In this document: positions 9,225 to 17,450 of the stretch, piece by piece
Numbering within the stretch: position 1 is the stretch's first letter
How the letters are laid out: each line of letters begins with the position of its first letter
NCBI GenBank assembly: GCA_023142835.1
Contig: JAGLIS010000023.1
Coordinates: forward strand, 1-48,659
DNA length: 48,659 bases
DNA from: Candidatus Pacearchaeota archaeon
GTDB lineage: Archaea; Nanobdellota; Nanobdellia; Pacearchaeales; GW2011-AR1
Direction of reading: 5' to 3'
Translations under genes and position numbers: made by a program
The notes under the pieces: generated by a model
What the model was told of the DNA's origin: nothing
The model's database searches: none
The model's input: only the letters and a program-made list of their open reading frames with translations

Positions 9225-10295
9225 ATGAACAAAAGAGGTATCTCAGCAATTGTAGCTACGGTCTTAATAATTTTAGTTACCGTCGCTGGTGTGACGATTG
9301 TTTGGGCGGCGATTATTCCTTTGATTCAGCAGAGCTTCGAGTTTTCTGAGTTGGAAGGAAGGGTCAGCGTCGTGAGTTCTGGAGGTTATACTTCCTATGA
9401 TGCCGACAAGAAACTTGCGATGGTGCAAGTTAAACGAGATGTTGACGACGAGGTCATGGAAAGTATTAAAATTCTTTTTTCCGTCAACGGTTCCAGCTTC
9501 GGGAGTTCGGTTCCAGCGCCAGAATCGGGACTAACTAAAGTTTATACTTTTGATTTAAGCGATTATGGTGAACCCGACTCTGTGAAAGTTGTTCCAATTT
9601 TTGTCGTCGGTAATACTGAAAAAGAAGGGTCGGTGACTTCCGATGTTAGAATGTCAAAGGGAGTAATTTCAGAAGTTGCGGATATTGTTTATGAATTGGG
9701 GGGAGATTATCAAACTCTTAGAAGGTCATGTTTAGAAATTCTCGATGCTGGAGTTTCCGTAGGTGATGGAGTTTACGATATTTTTATTGGAGGGGATTCA
9801 GTTTCCGTTTATTGTGATATGACTACCGACGGTGGGGGGTGGACGAGGATAGATTTTGTTAACGACCTTCCCCATATAAATCGTTGGACAGGTGGAGATA
9901 CGTGGAGATGGTTGCCTTCAAATTTTGAAACAGTTTTGTCTTCAAATCAAATTCAAGCAATACAATCAATTTCAACAGAAGGTAAGCAGAGGTATGATGG
10001 AACTTGTAATGGAGTCTTACATTATTACTTTGTTGATTGGAACACTTATGATTATTCTTTTGGGTTTAGATTTTTAAATGGTGATGTAACAAGTAATGGG
10101 GTTTCAGATTTAGGGGTTGATTTTACAATAGTTTTGGATGATTGTAAAAATAACAACAACAATGTTCTAGAACATACAATTTTAGATATTAATGATATTA
10201 GGGTTCCGATAGTAAATGTAATGAGTCAGGATAATGGGGGATCTGGAGAGATGTTTGGTTCAGCTCTAACGGCAAATCCTGCGTGGTTGAGATAA
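9225..10295 (+). CDS. Archaeal type IV pilin-like protein with fibrinogen-like C-terminal domain
   Basis: The N-terminus MNKRGISAIVATVLIILV is an archaeal pilin-type signal: a short basic stretch ending in KRG, then a roughly 25-residue hydrophobic helix that would be cut by PibD-like prepilin peptidase and packed in a filament. A beta-rich region follows (about 45-150). From about residue 165, SCLEILDAGVSVGDGVYDI and VYCDMTTDGGGWTRI match the fibrinogen-related domain, a ligand- or glycan-binding fold. It is probably a surface filament or anchored adhesin. The 5' half uses noticeably more GTC/GAC-rich codons than neighbours, a possible sign of a composite origin. Confidence 0.8.
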   Translation: MNKRGISAIVATVLIILVTVAGVTIVWAAIIPLIQQSFEFSELEGRVSVVSSGGYTSYDADKKLAMVQVKRDVDDEVMESIKILFSVNGSSFGSSVPAPESGLTKVYTFDLSDYGEPDSVKVVPIFVVGNTEKEGSVTSDVRMSKGVISEVADIVYELGGDYQTLRRSCLEILDAGVSVGDGVYDIFIGGDSVSVYCDMTTDGGGWTRIDFVNDLPHINRWTGGDTWRWLPSNFETVLSSNQIQAIQSISTEGKQRYDGTCNGVLHYYFVDWNTYDYSFGFRFLNGDVTSNGVSDLGVDFTIVLDDCKNNNNNVLEHTILDINDIRVPIVNVMSQDNGGSGEMFGSALTANPAWLR

Positions 10296-10323
10296 TGTGT
10301 TTAGGTTATTAATTAGAGAGTAG

Positions 10324-10332
10324 TTTTAAATA
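10324..10332 (+). promoter_or_regulatory. TATA box of the CCA-transferase gene
   Basis: TTTTAAATA lies 30 nt upstream of the ATG at 10354. This spacing puts transcription start at or near the start codon, as in leaderless archaeal mRNAs. Confidence 0.6.
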
Positions 10333-10353
10333 ATAGGTTTTACTTTTTTTTGT

Positions 10354-11592
10354 ATGAGTCTGAAAAGTATTTTGAAGGAAGAGCTTGAAATTATTTCTCT
10401 TTTTCGTGAGGAGATTTCGAGTCTACAAAAAGTTGCTAAGGATTTTATTAAACAACTTGCTTCTAAGAATGTAAAAGCTTATTTGGGAGGTAGTTTAGCT
10501 AAGGGGACACTGATTAGAAAACAGAATAAACAAGATGTGGATATTTTTGTAGTATTTGATTCTAATGAAGATATTTTGAAATTTGAAAAAGTTTTGAAGA
10601 CAATTAAGTTGCCTGGAAAATTGAAAAAGGTTCATGGGTCTAGGGATTATTTTCAAATTGTTTGTGATGATATTATATTGGAAGTGGTTCCTGTTGTGAA
10701 AAATAAAAATCCTGAATTGGCGGAAAATGTTACTGATGTTTCGTTGAGTCATGTTAAGTACGTAGGAGATGTTGTAAAAAGAAATCCGAAGATTAGTGGC
10801 GAGATTAAGTTGGCTAAAGCGTTTTGCTGGGCGAATAGGTGTTATGGTGCTGAAGGTTATGTTAGAGGTTTTAGTGGTTATTCTTTAGAAGTTTTAGTAA
10901 TTTATTTTGGAGGTTTTGTTAATTTCTTGAAAAGAATCTCTAGTCGAAGAGTAATTGATCCCTTGAAATATTTCAGAAATGAGCGGGAGGTTTTAAGTGA
11001 GTTAAATGCATCGAAGTTGACTGGTCCGCTTGTTTTAGTTGATCCGACTTATAAATATAGGAATGTGACTGCAGGACTTGGTGATGAAACTTTTGAGAAA
11101 TTTAAAATTATTGTTAAGAATTTTCTGAAATCTCCTTCATTAAAGTTTTTTGAGTTGAAGCCTATTGATGTGGACGGATTAAAAAATCTTGCTAATAAAA
11201 AGAAGGCAGTGTTTATTGAAATTGATTTAGAGATAGATAGGCAAGAGGGAGATATTGCTGGGACGAAGATGAAGAAATTTTTTAATTTTTTAATTAGTGA
11301 GCTTGGAAGGAAACAGCAAAAAGTTTTGGCGAGTGATTTTGATTATTCTGGTGAAGGTAAAAAGGCGAAAGGATATTTAGTTGTTGAAGAAAAAAAGGAA
11401 ATTGAGATTCGAGGTCCTTCGATTGGATTGGTCGATGCTGTTAGGGAGTTTAGAAAGGCAAAAGGCAAGAAGGTTTTTAAGAAAAAAGGTTATTGGTGGT
11501 TTAAAAAAGAAATAGGTATTGTAGAGGTTTTTAGATTTATTAAGAAAGTTGAAAGAGAAATGAGTGTGGGTGCGAAGTTAAATAATTTCTAG
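10354..11592 (+). CDS. cca: Class I (archaeal) CCA-adding tRNA nucleotidyltransferase
   Basis: Adds or repairs the 3'-CCA of tRNAs; both tRNA genes in this window lack an encoded CCA, so the enzyme is needed. The catalytic signature is GGSLAKGT (residues 45-52) followed by QDVDIFVVFD, giving the two metal-binding aspartates, with a third acidic strand at DIILEVVPVV. The 412-aa length and C-terminal domains fit the archaeal class. Its 3' end overlaps the convergent PIN gene by 15 nt. Confidence 0.94.
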   Translation: MSLKSILKEELEIISLFREEISSLQKVAKDFIKQLASKNVKAYLGGSLAKGTLIRKQNKQDVDIFVVFDSNEDILKFEKVLKTIKLPGKLKKVHGSRDYFQIVCDDIILEVVPVVKNKNPELAENVTDVSLSHVKYVGDVVKRNPKISGEIKLAKAFCWANRCYGAEGYVRGFSGYSLEVLVIYFGGFVNFLKRISSRRVIDPLKYFRNEREVLSELNASKLTGPLVLVDPTYKYRNVTAGLGDETFEKFKIIVKNFLKSPSLKFFELKPIDVDGLKNLANKKKAVFIEIDLEIDRQEGDIAGTKMKKFFNFLISELGRKQQKVLASDFDYSGEGKKAKGYLVVEEKKEIEIRGPSIGLVDAVREFRKAKGKKVFKKKGYWWFKKEIGIVEVFRFIKKVEREMSVGAKLNNF

Positions 11593-11961
11593 ATTTTTTC
11601 TGTTTCTAATTGTTAAAATTTTGTTGGTTACTCTTTTTTTCAAATTTTTATCTAGTGTTGCTAAAATAATTTTTTTCTCAGAAATATAATTTTTTATTTT
11701 AATGTCAACATTAGGATTATTTCCTGGGAGTTTTATAATTTTATGGTTGATTGTTTGTAAAATTTCTAAACTTAATTTAGCTGAGTTTTTGTCTAGGATT
11801 TTTATTCCTTTTTTATCTTTTATATTTTTCAATTCATCCAAAACTTCTTGGGGAATAATCCATTCAATTGGTTCGTCAAAGAGGTCGTTTGTGATGCTGT
11901 TAAAATCTATTTTTTGTTTTATACAGGTTAGAATAAAGTTTGTGTCGAGTAATATTTTCAT
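11578..11961 (-). CDS. PIN-domain protein, FCF1/VapC9-like, 127 aa
   Basis: Single PIN nuclease domain. MKILLDTNFIL carries the first metal-binding Asp, EVLDEL the conserved acidic helix, and ATLDKNLKKRV the later Asp pair. The size and the ILATLDKNLK segment resemble the archaeal homologue of the rRNA-processing nuclease FCF1/Utp24. No antitoxin gene is adjacent, which fits a housekeeping role better than a toxin role. Convergent with cca. Confidence 0.78.
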   Translation of the reverse strand: MKILLDTNFILTCIKQKIDFNSITNDLFDEPIEWIIPQEVLDELKNIKDKKGIKILDKNSAKLSLEILQTINHKIIKLPGNNPNVDIKIKNYISEKKIILATLDKNLKKRVTNKILTIRNRKNLEII

Positions 11962-11981
11962 ATTATTTATAATTTGAGAAG

Positions 11982-11991
11982 ATTTATATAA
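11982..11991 (+). promoter_or_regulatory. TATA box for the gene at 12012
   Basis: ATTTATATAA lies about 25-30 nt upstream of the ATG at 12012, the leaderless spacing. Confidence 0.5.
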
Positions 11992-12011
11992 CTTCTCTTC
12001 TTAATAAATAA

Positions 12012-12572
12012 ATGAAGGAAGTGGGGAATGTTTTGAGGATTTTAAGAGAGACTAAGAAGTTTATGGAAGAGGGTAATTTTCATGAAATAAAAGATTTATC
12101 AAGTCAGACAATTCATTCTGCGACAATTTCTCAAGATGCGGATAATATTATTGTGGCTGTTTTGGTTTATTCTTTGAGTAAGATTCTTGAACGAGAGCAT
12201 TACAGAGATATGGAAGGTTGGTCGGAGTTTTATGATGCTATGACTAAAAATCTTGATTTGGCTATTCAGGCGCTTGAGAAGAATGATGTTGAAAAAACGC
12301 GGGTTTATCTTGGGAAGATTAGAAATTCATTGAATAAAATTTCGGGTGATCTGGGTCAGTATATTAAGGATATTTTTAGGAAGGCGGAAATTAATAAGGC
12401 GTTTAAACTTTATGAGCATGGTTTGTCGTCGGAGCAGACTGCAAAGCTTCTTGGAGTGAGTTTGTGGGATATGGCATCGTATATTGGACAGTCACATATT
12501 GGCGATTCAAAAATTGCGATTAGTATGCCTGTGGCGAAGAGGGTTAAGATTGCAGAGGATATTTTTGGATGA
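12012..12572 (+). CDS. Conserved hypothetical helical protein, 186 aa
   Basis: All-alpha cytoplasmic protein. The N-terminal half has a pattern reminiscent of HEPN/DUF-type helical bundles (for example ATISQDADNIIVAVLVYSLS). Near residues 138-158, YEHGLSSEQTAKLLGVSLWD looks like a helix-turn-helix. I recognise no named family; the HTH suggests nucleic-acid binding. Its stop overlaps the ATG of a decayed GNAT-like reading frame (ATGA), suggesting a former operon partner. Confidence 0.6.
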   Translation: MKEVGNVLRILRETKKFMEEGNFHEIKDLSSQTIHSATISQDADNIIVAVLVYSLSKILEREHYRDMEGWSEFYDAMTKNLDLAIQALEKNDVEKTRVYLGKIRNSLNKISGDLGQYIKDIFRKAEINKAFKLYEHGLSSEQTAKLLGVSLWDMASYIGQSHIGDSKIAISMPVAKRVKIAEDIFG

Positions 12573-12780
12573 AGATTCGGAAGGCGAAGAAAGGGGATGA
12601 AATGCGGATTTCTGGTATATTCAGAAGGGGTTAGTTGAAATTTTTTACTAAGGTGGATGCAATTCGGAACGAGATGAATCGGTAGATTTAAAAGTTCTTG
12701 AATTTTGAAGTATCTATGGCAAGTAACCGAAGTATACGGATGAAGAATTTAACTGTTAGTTTGGTCTGTGCTGTTTTGTT
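12569..12780 (+). pseudogene. Possible remnant of a GNAT acetyltransferase
   Basis: An ATG overlapping the preceding stop starts MKIRKAKKGDEMRISGIFRR, which looks like the first strand and helix of a GNAT N-acetyltransferase, then hits TAG after 21 codons. The same frame continues with further stops and ends near FYAG, reminiscent of the GNAT C-terminal segment. It reads as a shrunken, multiply interrupted gene. Similarity is by eye only. Confidence 0.35.
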
Positions 12781-12789
12781 CTACGCTGG

Positions 12790-12819
12790 ATAAATGTTGA
12801 TCCCACTTGGGACATTTAT
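12790..12819 (+). promoter_or_regulatory. Leader hairpin upstream of the ABC-F gene
   Basis: ATAAATG (12790-12796) pairs with CATTTAT (12813-12819) and, inside a TTGA bulge, TCCC (12801-12804) pairs with GGGA (12809-12812). It lies 30 nt before the ABC-F start and could be an attenuator or a leftover of the decayed gene upstream. Confidence 0.35.
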
Positions 12820-12849
12820 GCAAAATCATCTAAATTTTTATTTTACAAT

Positions 12850-14451
12850 ATGATATCTATTAACGATTTTACAAAAAGCTTTGAAAGAGACAATTTATTC
12901 GAAAACATGAATTTAATAATCCATCCGAATAAGCGAATTGCGTTAGTCGGTAAAAATGGTGCAGGGAAAACGACGTTTCTAAGGTGTCTGGTTGGACAGG
13001 AAGAGTTCCAGGGAAGAATCACAACTGACAAAATAAAGATAAGTATAATGGAACAGGAAAACAACTTTGAAAATTTAGATAAAACATTTAACGACTATAT
13101 TAGCGACAAGAAGCAAGGGTTGGAAAAGATGAAAATTGAACTAGAAGAACAGATGAGTGCCCCTGAATTTTATGAAGATGAAAATAAATTTAGTGCATTA
13201 ATGAATCGTTATGATCTTCTTTTGACAGATGGTTCATTTGAATTAGAAAATGCTGATCTAATCGAAATTCTAGACAAGTTAGATATAAATGAGAATGTTC
13301 TAAACCAGAAGATATCTAGCTTGAGCGGCGGGCAAAAGATAAAGTTACGTCTTGCAGAATGTCTTGCGAAAAAGGCCGATCTCTACTTGCTAGATGAGCC
13401 AACAAATCACATAGATTTGGAAACGTCTGAATGGCTGGGAAAACATATTCAAGAAAATATAAAATCTTTAATTGTAATTTCTCATGATAGGTATTTTTTA
13501 AATGAGATTGTAGATGAGGTATGGAAAATCGAAGACAAAAAACTGGAAAAGTATATAGGTAGTTATGACGATTATGAAGAAGAAGAATTTAAACATTTGA
13601 AATTGTTAAGAGAGAAATTCAGGGATGCCACAAGGCGAAAGGAAAAGTTATTGGAATCTGCGAAAGAAAAAAGGCGTTGGGCTTCTATGGCAGGGAGTAA
13701 AAGATTAAAGTCCTTAGCAGATAGATTGGAGCGAGAAGCGGAAAGTATAGAGATAGGAGTGAACCCTGAAGATTTACTTGTTGACATTAAAATAGCATTC
13801 ACAAATAAGAAGCTTCATAAATGTGAGGTCTTCAGATTAGTCGATTTGACTAAAAAGTTCGAAGAGAAAATACTTTTTGAGAATGTTAATCAAGAGATTA
13901 CTAATGGTGAGAAGATTGCGATTATCGGAAGAAATGGAAGTGGGAAGACAACTTTATTGAAAATGCTAATGGGGCATGAGGCAGTAACGGGTGGAGCTAT
14001 GAATAAAAGGCAGGACTTAAAGATAGGTTACTTTGATCAAGAGCTAGGAGATATAGACAAAAAACAAACAGTAATGGAATTTTTAGAAAGCGAGATAGGC
14101 AAAAAGCGAGAAACTCTGACTTCGGCTCTTTCGGGATTTGATTTTGATAAAAAATTTCTTTCTCAAAAAATCAAAAAATTATCTGGCGGAGAAAAGGGAA
14201 GATTAAATATCTTAAGGATAACATTAGAGGATAATGAGATCTTATTATTGGATGAACCAACAAATAATCTAGACATTAATCTAAAAGATTTATTAGAGAA
14301 GGCGATTAGGAAATTTCCCGGGACGGTTGTGATTATTTCTCATGATAGGCATTTTATGGATAAGGTGGCTACGAGAATATTCGAGATTAAAGATAAAAAG
14401 ATAAAAGGTTATAGTGGAAACTATTCTGATTATCTTGAAATTAAAAAGTAG
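12850..14451 (+). CDS. ABC-F family ATPase (ribosome-associated type)
   Basis: A soluble protein with two fused ABC ATPase domains and no membrane segments. Seen: Walker A GKNGAGKTT (residues 36-44) and GRNGSGKTT, signatures LSGGQKIKL and LSGGEKGRL, Walker B plus glutamate in LYLLDEPTNHID and LLLDEPTNNLD, and a charged inter-domain linker (about 240-300) that reaches toward tRNA in the family. ABC-F proteins relieve stalled ribosomes or protect them from antibiotics; the linker is of ordinary length, so the subtype cannot be told. This family is mainly bacterial, and base use differs from the housekeeping genes, so lateral transfer is plausible. Confidence 0.92.
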   Translation: MISINDFTKSFERDNLFENMNLIIHPNKRIALVGKNGAGKTTFLRCLVGQEEFQGRITTDKIKISIMEQENNFENLDKTFNDYISDKKQGLEKMKIELEEQMSAPEFYEDENKFSALMNRYDLLLTDGSFELENADLIEILDKLDINENVLNQKISSLSGGQKIKLRLAECLAKKADLYLLDEPTNHIDLETSEWLGKHIQENIKSLIVISHDRYFLNEIVDEVWKIEDKKLEKYIGSYDDYEEEEFKHLKLLREKFRDATRRKEKLLESAKEKRRWASMAGSKRLKSLADRLEREAESIEIGVNPEDLLVDIKIAFTNKKLHKCEVFRLVDLTKKFEEKILFENVNQEITNGEKIAIIGRNGSGKTTLLKMLMGHEAVTGGAMNKRQDLKIGYFDQELGDIDKKQTVMEFLESEIGKKRETLTSALSGFDFDKKFLSQKIKKLSGGEKGRLNILRITLEDNEILLLDEPTNNLDINLKDLLEKAIRKFPGTVVIISHDRHFMDKVATRIFEIKDKKIKGYSGNYSDYLEIKK

Positions 14452-14479
14452 TTAATTTTTTACTTAAGAATAAAGAAAT

Positions 14480-14515
14480 AAATATTTAATTTTCGATGCG
14501 GAGTTGATAATGGGC
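14480..14515 (+). repeat. Decayed copy 1 of the 5' end of the PIN gene at 15922
   Basis: This stretch reads K-Y-L-I-F-D-A-E-L-I-M-G in frame and matches the start of the gene at 15922 (KYLIFDAGPII) with a few substitutions; the initial ATG is lost. It sits in the otherwise empty 224-nt gap after the ABC-F gene. Confidence 0.55.
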
Positions 14516-14622
14516 AGATATTTAAATAGTATTTTACTTATATGAATAATATGTTACTTAATGAAAAGGAATTTAAAATTTAATGATGGGGGGAGTCATA
14601 TTTTGGCGATGAAAAAATTAAA

Positions 14623-14669
14623 ATGAAATATTTAATCTTCGACGCAGGATTTAAAATTATGAATGGGGT
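14623..14669 (+). repeat. Decayed copy 2 of the 5' end of the PIN gene at 15922
   Basis: ATG-initiated MKYLIFDAG is followed by FKIMNGV, so the codons for the PIISLT segment are altered or deleted relative to MKYLIFDAGPIISLTMNG at 15922. The first 23 nt, through GACGC, are identical to the functional gene. It ends 7 nt before the nitroreductase start. Confidence 0.75.
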
Positions 14670-14675
14670 GTTTGA

Positions 14676-15254
14676 ATGAAATTCCAAGAAGTAATTGACA
14701 AAAGACATACTACGAGAGAATTTGAAGAAAAGAAAGTTTCGTTGAAGACCTTAAAAAAATTAGTCTCGAATGCAACAAAAGCACCTTCTGCAGCAAATTG
14801 GCAGCCAGGGGAATTTTATATAATTCAATCAGAAGAGATGATAAAAAAACTTTCAGAAATATTAGTGAAATTTTTAGGAAAAGAAAATAAAGAATTGAAA
14901 AAACTTCCGAAGAAATTGCAGGGAATAACCAATAAATTTTATTCAACTCTTGGAGGATGTAAAACTGTAATTTTTGTGTATACAAAAAGAAATAAAGATT
15001 TGAGAAAAAGAGATAGTAGTATTATGAGTGTTTCTGCGTCAATTGAGAATTTGTTGCTTAGTGCAGTTGATGAAAATCTTGGGACTTGCTGGATGGGTTC
15101 ATTCAAGATGGTTCAAAAAGAGATTAATGTGCTTTTGAAAATTCCAAAAAACTTTGAAATGGTTGCGGGATTATTAATTGGTTATCCAAAGAAGGGTTAT
15201 ATTCCGCTTAAAAGAAAAAAGAAAAAACTTTCGGAGGTTTTGAGAGTTATATGA
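14676..15254 (+). CDS. Nitroreductase-family FMN oxidoreductase
   Basis: NAD(P)H-dependent FMN enzyme family, 192 aa. KRHTTREFEEKKV carries the phosphate-binding Arg pair, KAPSAANWQPGEFYII the FMN-binding loop, ENLLLSAVDENLGTCWMGSF the dimer-core helix and isoalloxazine-contact segment, and LLIGYPKKGYIP the C-terminal cofactor motif. Substrate is unknown. Its start follows a decayed copy of the PIN gene's 5' end, and its TGA overlaps the ATG of another copy at 15251, so it looks inserted next to that gene. Confidence 0.9.
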   Translation: MKFQEVIDKRHTTREFEEKKVSLKTLKKLVSNATKAPSAANWQPGEFYIIQSEEMIKKLSEILVKFLGKENKELKKLPKKLQGITNKFYSTLGGCKTVIFVYTKRNKDLRKRDSSIMSVSASIENLLLSAVDENLGTCWMGSFKMVQKEINVLLKIPKNFEMVAGLLIGYPKKGYIPLKRKKKKLSEVLRVI

Positions 15255-15277
15255 AATATCTAATCTTCTATACGGGA
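15251..15277 (+). repeat. Decayed copy 3 of the 5' end of the PIN gene at 15922
   Basis: The ATG overlaps the nitroreductase stop (ATGA) and starts MKYLIFYTGKI, matching MKYLIFDAGPI at 15922 with GACGCT changed to TATACG. The remaining gap to 15391 has no recognised feature except an AT-rich promoter-like stretch. Confidence 0.7.
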
Positions 15278-15391
15278 AAAATTAAAAACCAAAACAAATA
15301 TAAACTGAGTTCTATAATAGATTATAATTTAAGTCCTCGGTGTTACCTGCAAGGATATGCTGGGTTTTATATTTTTAAGAGGTGTTTTTGA

Positions 15392-15925
15392 ATGAAACTA
15401 ATTTATATTTACGGACCTCCTGCTTCGGGAAAACTAACTGTAGCTAAAGAACTAGAGAAACTTACAAAATATAAATTGTTTCATAATCATTTGATTAATG
15501 ATGTTATTTCAGAAATTATGGATTTTGAACATCCTAAATTCTGGAAATTTACTGATAGATTGAAATTGGAGGTTTTTGGTTTAGCTTCTCGATTTAATGT
15601 AGGGGGAATGATTTTTACTCAAACATATGTTGGCGGGAGTTTTCCAAAGAAAGCAAAAAAAATAATTGAAAAGTATGATGGAAGAGTTTATTTTGTAAAA
15701 CTTGAACCGAGCAAAGAGGAATTAATGAAAAGGGTTTGTTATGTTTTTAGAAAGAAATATCAAAAATTTTCTTCAAAAAATGAATTAAAAAAATTTATGG
15801 AAAAAAATGATGCCTATAGGAAAGCTTCTGCAAAAAATCAAATGATCATCGATAATACATGTGTTCCCTCGAAGAAAGTCGCTGAGATGATTGTAAAGAA
15901 TTTTAAATTGAGGAGATTATTATGA
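15392..15925 (+). CDS. P-loop kinase-like protein, paralogue A (177 aa)
   Basis: Small AAA/kinase-type nucleotide-binding protein. GPPASGKLT at residues 7-15 is the P-loop; KLFHNHLINDV and KLEPSKEELMKRV resemble the acceptor and LID regions of small-molecule kinases such as chloramphenicol-phosphotransferase or shikimate-kinase relatives. It is paralogous to the gene at 17451 (shared YGPPASGKLTV, YKLFHN, and a C-terminal DNTCVPSKKVAE against DTTCVSAKETAE). Its stop overlaps the PIN gene's ATG by 4 nt. Substrate unknown. Confidence 0.75.
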   Translation: MKLIYIYGPPASGKLTVAKELEKLTKYKLFHNHLINDVISEIMDFEHPKFWKFTDRLKLEVFGLASRFNVGGMIFTQTYVGGSFPKKAKKIIEKYDGRVYFVKLEPSKEELMKRVCYVFRKKYQKFSSKNELKKFMEKNDAYRKASAKNQMIIDNTCVPSKKVAEMIVKNFKLRRLL

Positions 15926-16596
15926 AATATTTAATCTTCGACGCTGGGCCGATAATTTCTTTGACGATGAATGGGATGTTGTATTTGGTTGAGAATTTGA
16001 AGGAAGGGTTTGATGGAGAATTTATTTTGACGCCTCAGGTTAAGAGAGAGGTTGTTGACAGGCCGATGAAAATTAAGAAGTATAAGCTCGAAGCTATTCA
16101 GGTTAATGATATGATTGAGAGAGGTGTTTTTAAGATGTCTTCGGAGATTGTGTCAAATCAGAAATTGGATGTGGAAGTTAAGCGGATTTTGAAAGTTACT
16201 GGAGGAGTTTTAAGAACGGTGCAAACTGGTGAGAAGATAAAGATTATTCATAGTGGTGAAGCGGCGTGTCTCGCATTTTCTAAGTTATGTGGTGCGGAGA
16301 GTGTAATCATTATTGATGAGAGAACTACAAGGATGTTGACGGAGGCACCGCAGAATTTGAAGGAGATGATGGAGAGGAAATTGCATACACCACTTAAAGC
16401 AGAACTGTCGTTGCTGGATGAGTTGAAGGATTTTAAATTCATCCGTTCTGCAGAGCTTCTTTTTGTTGCTTATAAAAAAGGGTTAATACCTATAAAGAAA
16501 AGTAAAGATTTACTTGATGCTTTGCTTTATGGTGTCAAGTTTAAAGGTGCGGCGATTTCTTCTAAAGAGATTGAAGAGATGAAAAAATTGGTTTAG
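15922..16596 (+). CDS. PIN-like domain protein, 224 aa
   Basis: Probable metal-dependent nuclease of PIN fold. MKYLIFDAGPIISL supplies Asp7; LTPQVKREVVDRP supplies Glu43; HSGEAACLAF supplies Glu113; IIIDERTTR supplies Asp132. That is the usual four-acid set. The C-terminal half (about 150-224) is helical. Its first codons are repeated in decayed form three times upstream (14480, 14623, 15251), two of them right before the nitroreductase and kinase genes, so this gene's 5' end appears to be a recurrent insertion point. Translation-coupled to the kinase upstream (ATGA-type overlap). Confidence 0.8.
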   Translation: MKYLIFDAGPIISLTMNGMLYLVENLKEGFDGEFILTPQVKREVVDRPMKIKKYKLEAIQVNDMIERGVFKMSSEIVSNQKLDVEVKRILKVTGGVLRTVQTGEKIKIIHSGEAACLAFSKLCGAESVIIIDERTTRMLTEAPQNLKEMMERKLHTPLKAELSLLDELKDFKFIRSAELLFVAYKKGLIPIKKSKDLLDALLYGVKFKGAAISSKEIEEMKKLV

Positions 16597-16680
16597 ATTT
16601 TTAGTTAATAGTTTTTGGATTGTTTGTTGCTCTGTATCGTTGTCTTTCGGATAATTTATTGGATTCGCTGAGAATTAATT

Positions 16681-17358
16681 TTATAAGATTAACTTTGGAA
16701 TTTCGTCTAAAGACTTGACTTGCGAATACTTTTCTAATTTTGAATCAGGAGAATCTGATCTATGAACATATATTCCTTTAGCATTTGCCGGATAATTCTT
16801 CCTTAAATCATCTGCCACAAGAACATCCTCTGCTCTATCTCCAATACAATAGATGTCACCCTCTTGATATTGCATTTTTTTTAACAAATCTATTGCCCCT
16901 TCATACTTTGTTTTTTGGTCATTGGAAACTATACTAATTCTATCTCCAAAATATTCTTCTAATCCCAAATGTCGAATTTTTTGAAGTTGATTGCTTTTAT
17001 TAGAGGATCTTGAAAGTAACCCTAAATTTACTCCATTTTCCATTAAGGAATTTAATATCTTTCTTGTTTCAGAATAAAGAGTTATTTCTCCAGAGTTTAA
17101 AGCACCATCTAGTGTATACAAATTCTTAAAATTCTCTCTGTAGCTTTGATCTAATTCTTCTTTACCAAATCCGTATTGAGCTGCTAATGCATATTTGTCC
17201 TTTTTCCCTTCGGTAACTGCCTGTCTTTCTGTAATGGAAATACCAAGACCTCTGAATGTTTTTATAAGCTCATTAGACATCCATTTGTCAGAATTTACCA
17301 AAGTTCCATCAAGGTCAAATATAGCAACTCTCTTTTTCGATATATCTTTATTTATCAT
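16681..17358 (-). CDS. HAD-superfamily phosphatase
   Basis: VAIFDLDGTLVNSD gives the nucleophile Asp and acid/base Asp of motif I, GLLSRSSNKS motif II, KTKYEGAIDLLKKM the motif III lysine, and CIGDRAEDVLVADD motif IV. The helical cap between motifs I and II fits a phosphoglycolate-phosphatase/beta-phosphoglucomutase-like subfamily. I choose the ATG at 17358 rather than an upstream TTG at 17373, because a minus-strand TATA (ATATATAAA, 17380-17388) then lies at leaderless distance. Substrate unknown. Confidence 0.87.
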   Translation of the reverse strand: MINKDISKKRVAIFDLDGTLVNSDKWMSNELIKTFRGLGISITERQAVTEGKKDKYALAAQYGFGKEELDQSYRENFKNLYTLDGALNSGEITLYSETRKILNSLMENGVNLGLLSRSSNKSNQLQKIRHLGLEEYFGDRISIVSNDQKTKYEGAIDLLKKMQYQEGDIYCIGDRAEDVLVADDLRKNYPANAKGIYVHRSDSPDSKLEKYSQVKSLDEIPKLIL

Positions 17359-17379
17359 GTAACTACTAAGCAAGGGTAA

Positions 17380-17388
17380 TATATAAAC
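17380..17388 (-). promoter_or_regulatory. TATA box of the HAD phosphatase gene
   Basis: The minus strand carries TTTATATAT 22-30 nt upstream of the ATG at 17358, the spacing of a leaderless archaeal promoter. Confidence 0.5.
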
Positions 17389-17420
17389 CTTTTGTTTTCC
17401 AATTTTTTGGGATTACAAAG

Positions 17421-17430
17421 ATATATAAAC
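17421..17430 (+). promoter_or_regulatory. TATA box of kinase paralogue B
   Basis: ATATATAAAC starts 30 nt before the ATG at 17451, placing the transcription start near the start codon. Confidence 0.5.
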
Positions 17431-17450
17431 ATTACAATAAATTTAAATAT

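Noticed and set aside
11578..11961. Toxin of a VapBC pair
   Set aside because: No small antitoxin gene adjoins it on the same strand; its size and sequence fit the FCF1-like rRNA-processing PIN proteins better.
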